Positions 7,300 through 15,052 of a DNA stretch of 33,372 bases are shown here, piece after piece. The stretch spans positions 1-33,372 of the forward strand of contig NZ_JAEMTF010000050.1 of the NCBI RefSeq assembly GCF_016462415.1, written 5' to 3'. The notes beneath the pieces were generated by a model. The model was not told where the DNA came from. It worked only from the letters and a program-made list of their open reading frames with translations, and searched no databases. The position numbers and the translations under genes are program-made. The stretch is from Williamsia sp. Its GTDB lineage: Bacteria; Actinomycetota; Actinomycetes; Mycobacteriales; Mycobacteriaceae. Each line of letters begins with the position of its first letter. The first letter of the stretch is position 1.

Positions 7300-7866
7300 T
7301 CACGACAGGTCGATGGCCGCGAGCGAGGCGTCCACGTCCTGCGCGCCCAGCACCGCGCTGCGGACGATGTAGCCCTGACAGAAGGTGAGCATTGCCAGCG
7401 CCGTGGCCGGCGCAGTTGCAGGCTCACGTCCCTCGGCGATGAGCCAGCGTTCGGCGGCAGCGGCGAACGCGCGCTCGATGTCGCTCATCCGACGCTGCAC
7501 GATCTCCCGCATCGTGGCGTCAAAGGCCGCCTCGCCCCAGAATTGCACCACGGTCGCGAACGGGATGCCGGCCTGCTCCAGGCCGACCAGCCACCGCCGG
7601 ACGACGTCGCGCGGGGAACGTGCCGGCTCGTCGTCCGGCATGGCGAGCAGGCTGAGCCGCTTCCCGATCACCTCGGCCGCGACCAGCTCGATCAGCTCGT
7701 CCTTACGCGCGAAGTGGGAGTAGACCGAACCGGCGGACAGTCCGGCCTCCTCGATGATGTCGGCCATCGTCAGGTTGTTCAGCGCTCGCCGACGCAACAC
7801 GCGCAGGGCCGCAGCGACGATCTCATCCCGACGCGCTTGGCGATACGCGTCACTGACTCGAGGCAT
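7300..7866 (-). CDS. TetR-family transcriptional regulator
   Basis: A 188-residue TetR-type regulator with an N-terminal helix-turn-helix (LTMADIIEEAGLSAGSVYSHFARKDEL, about residues 32-56) and an all-helical C-terminal domain. It is divergent from the gene for a multi-pass ABC-2-like membrane protein, with 64 bp between the starts. The space holds two inverted repeats, which suggests that it represses itself and the membrane protein. TetR control of a membrane export component is a common arrangement. The inducing ligand is unknown. Confidence 0.92.
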   Translation of the reverse strand: MPRVSDAYRQARRDEIVAAALRVLRRRALNNLTMADIIEEAGLSAGSVYSHFARKDELIELVAAEVIGKRLSLLAMPDDEPARSPRDVVRRWLVGLEQAGIPFATVVQFWGEAAFDATMREIVQRRMSDIERAFAAAAERWLIAEGREPATAPATALAMLTFCQGYIVRSAVLGAQDVDASLAAIDLS

Positions 7867-7873
7867 ACGACGA

Positions 7874-7917
7874 AGCCTAACCTAGGCTACTCTCCAAACA
7901 GAACCGTCATTCTGTTT
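7874..7917. promoter_or_regulatory. Two adjacent inverted repeats between tetR and the membrane protein gene
   Basis: AGCCTA-acc-TAGGCT lies at 7874-7888 and AAACAGAA-ccgtca-TTCTGTTT at 7896-7917. Both are perfect. The first sits just before the TetR start and overlaps -10-like sequence; the second lies about 13 bp before the ATG of the membrane protein. They are probable operators for the adjacent TetR protein, or one for each gene. Confidence 0.72.
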
Positions 7918-7930
7918 AGGGAGCACTGCC

Positions 7931-8914
7931 ATGAGTAACACCACCATCGATCGCACCCGTCCCACTGTCGCCGTCGGTTTCGGAGTCGTCGCCGGCCTCG
8001 TCGTCGCGCTCGTGGTCCTGGCCTTCCTCTGGCCCATTGCCACCTCTGAGCCGCGCGACCTCCCGGTAGGCGTCGTCGGCGCGGCGCTTCCACAGGGGGT
8101 CGAGCTACCGGTTGACGCCACGTCCTACAACACCCGCGCCGACGCAATCCAGGCAATCAAGGAGCGAAAGGTGTACGGCGCCTACATACTCGACCAGGCC
8201 GCGCCGGAGGTGTTGATCGCCGGGGCCGGCTTGGCGTCAGGCACCGCGGTCATCGAGAAGGTCGGCGCCCAGCTGACCGCCACGCAGGGAAAGCCCCCGA
8301 CCGTCACCGACGTGGTCCCACTCTCCTCAGGCGATCCGACCGGAACCGGGCTCGGCGCAATGGGGTTCCCGCTGGTCCTGGGCGGCATCGTCGGCGGCGT
8401 CCTGGTCTCGTCACTCGTCACCGGCCTGAGGCGCAGACTCCTGGCCCTCGGCGTCTACGGCGTCGCCGCCGGCCTCCTTGCCGCCGTGGTGACCGGACCC
8501 GTGCTCGGCATCGTCGCGGGCTCTTTCTGGGCGGACGCCGTGGTCCTCGGGGTCGCGATGCTCGGCACCGCCTCGACTGTCGTGGGCCTCAACGCCCTGC
8601 TCGGTGCAGCGGGTACCGGCGTGGGCGCTGCCATCACGATGCTGCTCGCGAACCCGATCTCAGGTGGGGCCACGCCGCACCAGTTCATCACCGGCCCCTG
8701 GGGCGAGATCGGCCAGTACTTCGTCCCCGGCGCCTCGCAGAGCCTCTTCCGTGAGGTCAACTACTTCCCCGATGCATCGACCCTGCACGAGTGGCTCGTC
8801 CTGATCGCCTGGATCCTCGGCGGCGTAACTCTTTCGGTCGCCGCCCATTTCCGGAGCTCGACACCGGTGGACGTCCCCGTCGACGAGCGCGAGGAGGCGC
8901 CCAGCGTCGCCTGA
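7931..8914 (+). CDS. ABC-2 / YhgE-Pip-like multi-pass membrane protein
   Basis: A 327-residue membrane protein. One transmembrane helix at about 15-37 is followed by an extracytoplasmic domain of about 100 residues. At least four further helices follow (about 145-167, 172-197, 200-224, 228-246), with a last one near 285-308 and a charged acidic tail. This topology matches ABC-2-type permease-like proteins of the YhgE/Pip or DUF3533 kind, which take part in export of lipids or drugs. No ATPase gene lies beside it, so if it works in a transporter the partner is elsewhere or not needed. RBS-like GGGAG precedes the ATG. It is likely controlled by the divergent TetR regulator. Confidence 0.75.
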   Translation: MSNTTIDRTRPTVAVGFGVVAGLVVALVVLAFLWPIATSEPRDLPVGVVGAALPQGVELPVDATSYNTRADAIQAIKERKVYGAYILDQAAPEVLIAGAGLASGTAVIEKVGAQLTATQGKPPTVTDVVPLSSGDPTGTGLGAMGFPLVLGGIVGGVLVSSLVTGLRRRLLALGVYGVAAGLLAAVVTGPVLGIVAGSFWADAVVLGVAMLGTASTVVGLNALLGAAGTGVGAAITMLLANPISGGATPHQFITGPWGEIGQYFVPGASQSLFREVNYFPDASTLHEWLVLIAWILGGVTLSVAAHFRSSTPVDVPVDEREEAPSVA

Positions 8915-8952
8915 CGGCTGCCGCGACGTTTCCGGTGAGGGCTTCGCGGGTT

Positions 8953-9387
8953 TCAGTCGACCGTGTCCCCGCACAGAACGTCCAGGCTCTCCAGCACGAG
9001 CCGAATCCTGTCCGGGCTCAGAAGGCGGAGTCGCCGACCCAGAACAGGTGTGATTCGCGCCCCGATGTCATCGGTCGTCTGCACACCGTGATCGGTCAGT
9101 CGGATCCGCGACCGGCGCGAGTCCGCGAGATCGATCTCCCGAGTCACCAGGCCCGAGTCGGCAAGCTTGGACAGTGCCCTGCTGAGAACGGACGGGTTGA
9201 GACCGAGGTCGCTCACGAGATCACCCGGACTGTCGACGCCCATCTTGACCGTGCGCAGCACCAGGAAATCCACGAGGTCCAGGTGCGCGGCGGCAGCGAC
9301 GTGCACCCGGGCGTCGGCCACGACCAACTTGTTCAGTCGGTAGAGCGCATCGAGCAGCTGCAGCTCGGGGGTGTCGGTGTCAGCCAT
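8953..9387 (-). CDS. MarR-family transcriptional regulator
   Basis: A 144-residue winged-helix regulator of the MarR type. The recognition helix region DLGLNPSVLSRALSKLADSGLVTREID is followed by the wing DSRRSRIRLTDHG, and the terminal helices form the dimer interface. No Shine-Dalgarno sequence precedes the ATG, so the message may have a very short leader. The gene is divergent from the amidohydrolase gene with 62 bp between the starts and an inverted repeat between them. MarR proteins in such places usually respond to aromatic acids or phenols. Confidence 0.92.
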   Translation of the reverse strand: MADTDTPELQLLDALYRLNKLVVADARVHVAAAAHLDLVDFLVLRTVKMGVDSPGDLVSDLGLNPSVLSRALSKLADSGLVTREIDLADSRRSRIRLTDHGVQTTDDIGARITPVLGRRLRLLSPDRIRLVLESLDVLCGDTVD

Positions 9388-9413
9388 GGGAGAAATCTAA
9401 CATCGGATGATTA

Positions 9414-9427
9414 TTGACATACGTCAA
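9414..9427. promoter_or_regulatory. Inverted repeat between marR and the amidohydrolase gene
   Basis: TTGAC-atac-GTCAA is symmetrical and overlaps a -35-like TTGACA on one strand and TTGACG on the other. It is a good candidate for the binding site of the adjacent MarR protein. The TTG at 9414 could be read as a start codon in frame with the amidohydrolase, but its place in this operator argues against that. Confidence 0.6.
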
Positions 9428-9449
9428 CTATTGCGAGTTGGGTGTGGGT

Positions 9450-10454
9450 ATGAATGATGACAGTGCCACCACACCCGGCCGAATCGATTTTCACCACCAC
9501 TTCATGCCGACCACCATGCTCACCTCGGGTTTGTTCGGCGACACCGCCGGCTGGAAATTCCGCGACGGGGACGCGTGGACACCGCAGGTCAGTGTGGACT
9601 TCATGGATCGCCTGCAGATCGACACCGCGATCCTGTCCGTGCCCAACGATGTGGAGGCACGACTGCCGGAGAACAAGCGTCATCATTTCGCTCGCGAGGT
9701 GAACACCTTGTCCCGTCAGGCCGCGGACGACCACCCCGGACGCTTCGGGCTGTTCGCGCATCTACCGACCCCGACGGACACCGACGCCGCACTCGAGGAA
9801 CTGACCTATGCATTCGACGTGCTGGGAGCCGACGGCGTCACCCTGACCAACGTCTACGGCACCGGTGATGAGGCCCGATCCCTGGGCGACCCGATCTTCG
9901 AGCCACTGTGGGCTGAGCTCGATCGCCGCAACGCGCTGGTGTTCCTGCACGGCGAGCAGACGCCCGGCAGCAATCGGGCCCCGAGCAAGTTCTTACCCAC
10001 CCCGATCAGTGAGACCCCGAACGAGACCTACAAAGGCGCAGCCGATCTGGTGACCAGCGGGCGCAAGCGGCAGTACCCGAACGTGCGGATCATCCTCGCC
10101 CATTCGGGCGGCAGCACACCCTATCTGGCCGCCCGCGTCGCCGCTCTGTGCGCGTTCCATCTCGACTGCGAACTGACCGCAGACGAGATACTCGCCGACT
10201 TCCAGACCTTCTACTACGAAACCGCCCTGTCAGGATTCGAGACGAATCTGGTGGCGCTCGAGAACTTCGTCGACCCGAGCCACATCCTGTTCGGCACCGA
10301 CTTCCCTGCCGCCAACCCGCGCACCGCCGGCTGGTTCACCGACAACGTCGACGAGTACTTTGCGACCCGTCCCGCGATGCTCGCGAAAGTCATGCACGAC
10401 AACGCATACAGTCTCGTACCCCGGCTGACCGCCGCAGCCCCCGCGCACCGGTGA
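9450..10454 (+). CDS. Amidohydrolase-family (ACMSD / gamma-resorcylate decarboxylase-like) metalloenzyme
   Basis: A 334-residue TIM-barrel metalloenzyme of the amidohydrolase-2 group. That group includes 2-amino-3-carboxymuconate semialdehyde decarboxylase, resorcylate decarboxylases and related lactonases. The metal motif HxH is at residues 15-17 (DFHHHFMP). Further conserved segments are VFLHGEQ, ILAHSGG (metal-binding His) and LFGTDFP with the catalytic Asp. All metal ligands appear present. The likely reaction is decarboxylation or hydrolysis of an aromatic acid or its ring-cleavage product. I chose the ATG at 9450; earlier in-frame codons lie in the operator. The divergent MarR gene probably controls it. 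Confidence 0.88.
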   Translation: MNDDSATTPGRIDFHHHFMPTTMLTSGLFGDTAGWKFRDGDAWTPQVSVDFMDRLQIDTAILSVPNDVEARLPENKRHHFAREVNTLSRQAADDHPGRFGLFAHLPTPTDTDAALEELTYAFDVLGADGVTLTNVYGTGDEARSLGDPIFEPLWAELDRRNALVFLHGEQTPGSNRAPSKFLPTPISETPNETYKGAADLVTSGRKRQYPNVRIILAHSGGSTPYLAARVAALCAFHLDCELTADEILADFQTFYYETALSGFETNLVALENFVDPSHILFGTDFPAANPRTAGWFTDNVDEYFATRPAMLAKVMHDNAYSLVPRLTAAAPAHR

Positions 10455-10476
10455 ACCTCGACAACCGGCCGAGCCG

Positions 10477-11136
10477 TCAGGTCAGCGCGGGGTAGCGGGG
10501 ATCGGCGTCGGAGCGTGCCTCGTACAGGTCGAAGTAGGTGGGAGCGATCTCGGCTGCCGACGTGCCGGGTTGACCGGATCCGATCCACACGATGATCGCG
10601 AGATGCGCTGCGTACACGCCGTGTTCCGAGAGCACGTTGTGCAGGTTGAGAACCCAGTTGCGCAAACCGGCGGAGGCGATGTTGATGTTCGCCATAGCCG
10701 GTGACGGGTCCACTGATCCACCTCCGGCGGTGATGATGATGGTGCCGGTTCTGGCGGCGATCATGTCGTCGACGACCTGCTTCACCACATGTATCGCACT
10801 GAAGTAGAAGTCGAGCTGTGGCTGAAGATTAGCCGGCGTGACCTCCAGGACGCCGGCGACGGGCAAACTGGTGTCGGCCGCGGAAAACTCGAGAACATCG
10901 ACGGTTCCCAAGGTTTCACGGATCTGGGCGAACGCCGCGGTGATCGACTCCGCATCGAGCAGATCAGCGGGGAAGGCAGTCGCGGCGATCCCCTCGCCGT
11001 TGAGCACGTCGGTGAGGGAATCCAGCTTCGCCCGATCACGGGCGACGAGCGCGACGGTGAAACCGTTTCGACCGAACACGCGGGCGATCTCCAGCCCCAT
11101 CCCTGGCCCGGCACCGACTATGACAATCAACGACAC
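10477..11136 (-). CDS. Atypical SDR-fold protein without the Tyr-Lys active site
   Basis: A 219-residue Rossmann-fold protein of the SDR superfamily. The cofactor motif is GAGPGMG (residues 8-14) and the second strand ends in ARD. The usual NNAG is replaced by EFSAAD (83-88). The catalytic region, ITAGGGSVDPSPAMANINIASAGLRNW, has no Tyr-x-x-x-Lys: the two positions are taken by Asn/Ile and Ser/Ala. It may bind NAD(P) but cannot do the usual proton relay. It is divergent from an HxlR regulator with 99 bp between. Related proteins with a GAGPG motif occur in proteobacteria and actinobacteria with no known role. A sensor or binding function is possible. Confidence 0.85.
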   Translation of the reverse strand: MSLIVIVGAGPGMGLEIARVFGRNGFTVALVARDRAKLDSLTDVLNGEGIAATAFPADLLDAESITAAFAQIRETLGTVDVLEFSAADTSLPVAGVLEVTPANLQPQLDFYFSAIHVVKQVVDDMIAARTGTIIITAGGGSVDPSPAMANINIASAGLRNWVLNLHNVLSEHGVYAAHLAIIVWIGSGQPGTSAAEIAPTYFDLYEARSDADPRYPALT

Positions 11137-11235
11137 GTTCTCACCCCTGAATGGTTACTGTTTGTGTGCAACCACATCGTCTGTGTGTTTCACCGTCGCC
11201 ACAAGAAGGCACATTCGTGTTCGTGAGGAGCGCCC

Positions 11236-11655
11236 ATGTCCACCAGCGAGAACGCAACGCTCACAAACGACGCCGCCCTGCCCGGTCCGTGCGAGGGGTG
11301 GGGTGACGACGCCCCGTTGATCCGCAGCATCCTCGACCGTGTCGGAGACAAATGGGGCATTCTCGTGATCGCCGTTCTCCGCGACACCCCGATGCGATAC
11401 AAACAGTTGCACCGCAGCGTCCCCGGCATATCCCAGCGGATGCTCACCCTCACCCTGCGCCACCTCGAGCGCGACGGTCTCGTGACACGCACCGTCTACC
11501 CCGAGGTACCTCCGCGCGTCGACTACGCCCTGACCCACCTCGGCGTCTCGCTCCTCGAACACGTTCTGGGCCTCGCGATGTGGGCGTCAGAACACACCGA
11601 CGAGATCCATCACCACCGTGTCGCATTCGACCAGAGACAATCAGGGACAGCCTGA
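11236..11655 (+). CDS. HxlR-family transcriptional regulator
   Basis: A 139-residue winged-helix regulator of the HxlR type. The family core is clear: LDRVGDKWGILVIAVLRDTPMRYKQLHRSVPGISQRMLTLTLR, then LERDGLVTRTVYPEVPPRVDYALTHLG. The short N-terminal extension has a Cys (PGPCEGW), as in many members that sense electrophiles, oxidants or aldehydes through a conserved Cys; such a role is inferred here. RBS GAGGAGC precedes the ATG. The gene is divergent from the atypical SDR gene, its likely target. Confidence 0.92.
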   Translation: MSTSENATLTNDAALPGPCEGWGDDAPLIRSILDRVGDKWGILVIAVLRDTPMRYKQLHRSVPGISQRMLTLTLRHLERDGLVTRTVYPEVPPRVDYALTHLGVSLLEHVLGLAMWASEHTDEIHHHRVAFDQRQSGTA

Positions 11656-11789
11656 GAACGCTTCACCTGCAGGAAGAACAATCCGACAACGCCACTCGCA
11701 GCCGATAACGTCAGAAAGCTACGCGCACCGGTGACGTATCGGGCCACCGATCTCATATGTACCTGTCACACCTCCACAGCGGTGATCGG

Positions 11790-12980
11790 TCAGTCTCGCT
11801 TGGAAGTCTGCAGGCGGATCGCGCGGTCGAGCGTCGGTAGCACCGCGCCGAGTACGGGGCGGCGTAGAGCTTCGCGGCGCAGAGCTGAGCGCGCCGCCAG
11901 AACCCGGGAACTCGATCGTTGTGCTTGCGCAGCGCGGCGCAGCATTGGCTGTTGCATAGCCTCGGCGGCGGTCGTCGGGTCGCCCGACGATCTGAGGGCG
12001 GCGGCGAGATCGCCGACGTCGGCGATCGCAATGGACGCCCCGATTCCCGCCGTAGGTGGAATGGGATGTGCTGCGTCCCCGACGACGGCGACGCGTCCGG
12101 CCGGCCACCCGGTGAGGTCCACAGGCCGGTAGAACACAAAGGCGTCAACGCTGTCTGGGTCACTACGTCGCACCAGCTCGCGAAGCGGGTCAGACCAGGA
12201 CGTTGTGGCGGCGAGCGCTCGGCGCAACAGGTCCGAACGCGGTCGATCTTCCCCGTCGAGGACCAGCGACCACAGCAGGTAGGGATCCTCGAGATCGGGG
12301 CTCACCTCTGCGTGAGTGGGGTTCGCCTCGGGTCGGTGCGTCGCGAGGAACGCGGTGGTCGCGCGCGGACCCACCACAAACCCTGGGCCCCTCCAGAGGT
12401 CATCGGGGACCACCGGGCAGGTGTCGGCGGTGAGCGGGGTTCGTCCGGCGATGCCAATGACTCCGGCGGGGCGGGCGGTGGGACGGCCGATGACGTCGGC
12501 CGCGATCAATGAGCCGGTCCCGTCGGCGACCACGACGAGGTCTCCCTCGGCGATGACCCGATCAGCCTGATCGCGGATGCTGACACGATCGTTATCGTGC
12601 GAGACGCGTGCGGCATGGACACCCCACCTGACGGCATCACCCAGTTCGCGCAGCAAGATCCGCCGCAGCGGACGCCGGCCGATCATCAACGATTCATCGC
12701 CTCGAGGGATGCGAAGCCGCGTCCGACCCTGTTCGTCGAGCACCACCAGATGCGTGAACGCCTCACCCCTGGTCCCGCTGTACTCGAGAGCGGAAAAGGT
12801 GTGGTCCGGCAACGCTTTTTTCAGAACCGCGAGGGCAGTCGGGTCCAAATGTAAGCGGTAACCGGCGGTTCGGTCGGCGTCCTTGTCGCGCTCGACGACG
12901 GTGACGGCGTGCCCGTCGACACGGAACAGATGTGCTGCCGCCAGACCTGCGATACCGGCACCCACCACCACAATGTCCAT
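11790..12980 (-). CDS. FAD-dependent aromatic-type monooxygenase (class A)
   Basis: A 396-residue flavoprotein of the PHBH-like class A monooxygenase family. GAGIAG (7-12) binds the FAD ADP part, VADGTG (152-156) is the DG motif that contacts FAD and NAD(P)H, and GDAAHPIPPTAGIGAS (301-316) is the GD motif. The length is normal for the single-domain type. Such enzymes hydroxylate phenolic rings or modify polyketides and antibiotics. The start codon is the ATG at 12980, only 36 bp from the start of a divergent MarR gene, with no room for a Shine-Dalgarno sequence, so the message is probably leaderless. MarR control through the intervening palindrome is likely. Confidence 0.9.
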   Translation of the reverse strand: MDIVVVGAGIAGLAAAHLFRVDGHAVTVVERDKDADRTAGYRLHLDPTALAVLKKALPDHTFSALEYSGTRGEAFTHLVVLDEQGRTRLRIPRGDESLMIGRRPLRRILLRELGDAVRWGVHAARVSHDNDRVSIRDQADRVIAEGDLVVVADGTGSLIAADVIGRPTARPAGVIGIAGRTPLTADTCPVVPDDLWRGPGFVVGPRATTAFLATHRPEANPTHAEVSPDLEDPYLLWSLVLDGEDRPRSDLLRRALAATTSWSDPLRELVRRSDPDSVDAFVFYRPVDLTGWPAGRVAVVGDAAHPIPPTAGIGASIAIADVGDLAAALRSSGDPTTAAEAMQQPMLRRAAQAQRSSSRVLAARSALRREALRRPVLGAVLPTLDRAIRLQTSKRD

Positions 12981-12982
12981 CT

Positions 12983-13014
12983 CGCCACAGTATCAGTCAA
13001 CTGATACTCTGGCG
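12983..13014. promoter_or_regulatory. 32-bp near-perfect palindromic operator and divergent promoter
   Basis: The repeat CGCCA-c-AGTATCAGT-ca-ACTGATACT-c-TGGCG fills almost all of the 36 bp between two divergent ATG codons. Each arm ends in GATACT, a good -10 hexamer, placed 8-9 bp or slightly more before the corresponding ATG on each side. Both genes therefore probably start transcription at or next to their start codon. A MarR dimer bound here would block both promoters. Confidence 0.82.
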
Positions 13015-13016
13015 AT

Positions 13017-13511
13017 ATGTCAGATACCAGGTCGCACGACGGACCTTCTCGCCGCGAATCGCCGCATCCGTGGACGCAGGAGGCCCTCGACGCGCTACCG
13101 CTGTGGACGCTGGTGCAGGCGTTCCACGGTGTCGCGGGTCGGCTCTATGGGTTGTTCGGCCAGCACGATCTGACCCCTACACAGTTCGGGGTCCTCGCGC
13201 AGCTGGCCACCGGTGCTGTCGAATCGCAGGCCGAGCTCGCCCGGCGGGTACTGGTCACGCCGCAGTCCCTCCAGGTGCTGGTGACCGAACTCGGCGCTCG
13301 CGGTCTACTCGACATCTCCGGTCCGGGTGGCCGGGGGCGACGCAGGCGTCTGGAGTTGACCGACTCGGGGTGGGAACTGATCGACCGGGTGCGGCCAGGA
13401 CTGGAACAGGCCAACAATCCCGCACACCTCGGGTTGAGTCCGACCGACAGCGCGCGACTCAACCGGTCGCTCCACACCCTGCGTCACCACCTGTCCGAGA
13501 CGGTTCCCTGA
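13017..13511 (+). CDS. MarR-family transcriptional regulator
   Basis: A 164-residue MarR-type regulator. The winged helix includes LTPTQFGVLAQLATGAVESQAELARRVLVTPQSLQVLVTELGARGLLDI, followed by a basic wing (GGRGRRRRLELTDSG) and helical ends. It lies divergent from the flavin monooxygenase across a palindrome and shares one nucleotide region (TGATG) with the following membrane protein gene, so the two are translationally coupled. The message is probably leaderless. It likely represses both directions until an aromatic or antibiotic-like ligand is present. Confidence 0.92.
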   Translation: MSDTRSHDGPSRRESPHPWTQEALDALPLWTLVQAFHGVAGRLYGLFGQHDLTPTQFGVLAQLATGAVESQAELARRVLVTPQSLQVLVTELGARGLLDISGPGGRGRRRRLELTDSGWELIDRVRPGLEQANNPAHLGLSPTDSARLNRSLHTLRHHLSETVP

Positions 13512-14122
13512 TGTGGCGCAACGTGATCGCGACCCTGACACTCGATGTCGCACTTCCTCTGGCGGCGTACTTCGCGCTGACCGCATCGGGCATGGCGCCC
13601 GTGTGGGCGCTGCTGTGCGCGGCGGCGGTGTCGGTTGTCGTGCTCCTAGCGAGATGGACGCGCAGCCGCTCCATCTCCACACTCGGGGCCCTCGTGTTGG
13701 TCCGCTTCGCGTTGGGCGTTCTCGTCGCGGTCATCACCGGTGACGCACGGTTCGTACTGGCGAAGGACTACCTCGTCACCTTCGGGATCGCGATCTTCGC
13801 GGCGGTGTCCCTGAACTTTGAGCGCCCGTTCATTGCCCGTATCCGTCGAGACCTCTCGGGTGACCGCAACGGCTTCGACCTCCGGTGGGAAGCAAGCAAA
13901 CCATTCCGCGACGAGCATCGACTGCTCACATGGCTGTGGGTGGCCGGACTCGTGATCGAGGTGGCCATTGCGGTGGCGGTCATCTACACGGCTCCGTTGG
14001 ACGTCGCGGTCGTCGTCACCAATGTGCTCTCCCCGGTCACGATCATCACGCTGATCGCAGTCACGCAATTCCGTGGGCATCGCGCCGCGCGGGCGGCGGA
14101 GCCCCTGGTATTCCTGGGATAG
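13511..14122 (+). CDS. VC0807-like integral membrane protein
   Basis: A 203-residue membrane protein with about five or six predicted helices (around 8-24, 28-46, 58-78, 84-102, 141-160 and 165-190). Conserved-looking polar segments such as LVLVRFALGVLVAVITGDARFVLAKD lie between the third and fourth helices. The pattern resembles the VC0807 family of unknown function. The ATG overlaps the stop of the MarR gene (TGATG), so it is co-expressed with the regulator. It may export or sense the compound that the flavin monooxygenase acts on; this is inferred from context only. Confidence 0.78.
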   Translation: MWRNVIATLTLDVALPLAAYFALTASGMAPVWALLCAAAVSVVVLLARWTRSRSISTLGALVLVRFALGVLVAVITGDARFVLAKDYLVTFGIAIFAAVSLNFERPFIARIRRDLSGDRNGFDLRWEASKPFRDEHRLLTWLWVAGLVIEVAIAVAVIYTAPLDVAVVVTNVLSPVTIITLIAVTQFRGHRAARAAEPLVFLG

Positions 14123-14147
14123 TCAGCACAACTGAACACGGTCACCC

Positions 14148-14576
14148 TCATCGAGCCTCTTCCGGCGGTTCGCGAACCGCCGGCGTTGATGATTCCTTCG
14201 GCTGCCCACCGCGTGCGGGCGGGGTGACATCCCGCTGCTCAGCGCATACGGCGATGACGGTCAGGCCATCAGGCCCGGCATGGAGGTGGCGTCGATGGTG
14301 GAGTTCGACAGACACGAACTGTCCAGGTCCGACAGCGATGGAAGCGCCGTCGATCACGATCCATCCGTCGCCGGCGATGACGGCATAGACGTCGTCGTTG
14401 CGATCATCGAGGTGGTCGTGCGGCACAGTCTCGGCCCCTGGCGGTAGCTCCACTTGATAGACCTCGAACGCCGAGACGTGGAGGGCGTCACTGATTCGTC
14501 GGTCAAACGGGCTTGCTGCAGGGTGCGGTCCGTGTCCTGCGGGGATTGACGTGGCGTCGACAACGACATACGACAT
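14148..14576 (-). CDS. Cupin-domain protein
   Basis: A small single-cupin protein of 142 residues when started at the ATG at 14576. The cupin core has HDHLDDRNDDVYAVIAGDGWIVIDG and a second motif near GPGQFVSVELHHRRHLHAG, giving His residues that could bind a metal. Families of this kind include small isomerases, dioxygenases and storage-fold proteins, and no specific activity can be assigned. The frame is open for 24 more codons upstream, but MSYVVVDATSI is a more natural start. It converges on the membrane protein gene, with a palindromic hairpin at the 3' end. Confidence 0.8.
   Translation of the reverse strand: MSYVVVDATSIPAGHGPHPAASPFDRRISDALHVSAFEVYQVELPPGAETVPHDHLDDRNDDVYAVIAGDGWIVIDGASIAVGPGQFVSVELHHRRHLHAGPDGLTVIAVCAEQRDVTPPARGGQPKESSTPAVREPPEEAR
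14162..14183. terminator. 22-bp perfect palindrome at convergent gene ends
   Basis: CCGGCGGTTCG-CGAACCGCCGG is a perfect palindrome that would form a very stable hairpin on either strand. It lies inside the last codons of the cupin gene and about 40 bp behind the convergent membrane protein gene, so it probably acts as a bidirectional terminator. No T-run follows, which is usual for actinobacterial terminators. Confidence 0.6.
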
Positions 14577-15052
14577 GCAATCGACCGTAACAACTGTCCG
14601 ACAACCTGGCAGTTCGCCCGCTGCGAAAACCCACCCACAGCATCGCATTGGCCTGCAACGGTTCCCACAGCACCTCAGAGAGAACCAGATGGACCGCGGA
14701 ACCTACTGGGCAATACTGAGTGTTCCACTATCGCTGTTCAAGAGACTGACCAAGCAATCGATCTGACTGCCGGTGTACACCTCACGCACAACCGCAGCGA
14801 CATCGCTGGTTCTGCCTTCGTGCTTCGCATGGTCGTCGGGCGACTCAGTTGACATCGGCCGGATGGCCGGCCGATGCCGTGTTGTTGTGAATAGGGTCGC
14901 CGCGCCCCGGTTGAGTAGGTCCCAGAAGCGTGCGACGGCACCGGTGGGACCGAACCAGACTGTGCCGCCGAACAGTCCGGCTCGTGACAGATCCGCAGAG
15001 AAGTCAGGTCGCTTGAGTACAGTCAGCTGCGGCCCGCGCTCCAGGAGGAATA
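14577..15052. other. Gap with one doubtful gene remnant
   Basis: No gene is firmly supported. On the minus strand a frame from 15113 to 14703 (136 codons) has protein-like stretches such as FGGTVWFGPTGAVARFWDLL, but third-position GC is lower than in neighbours, it has no good start, and it overlaps the next gene's first codons. It may be a decayed gene fragment. The remainder holds the upstream sequence of the small membrane protein gene. Confidence 0.4.
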
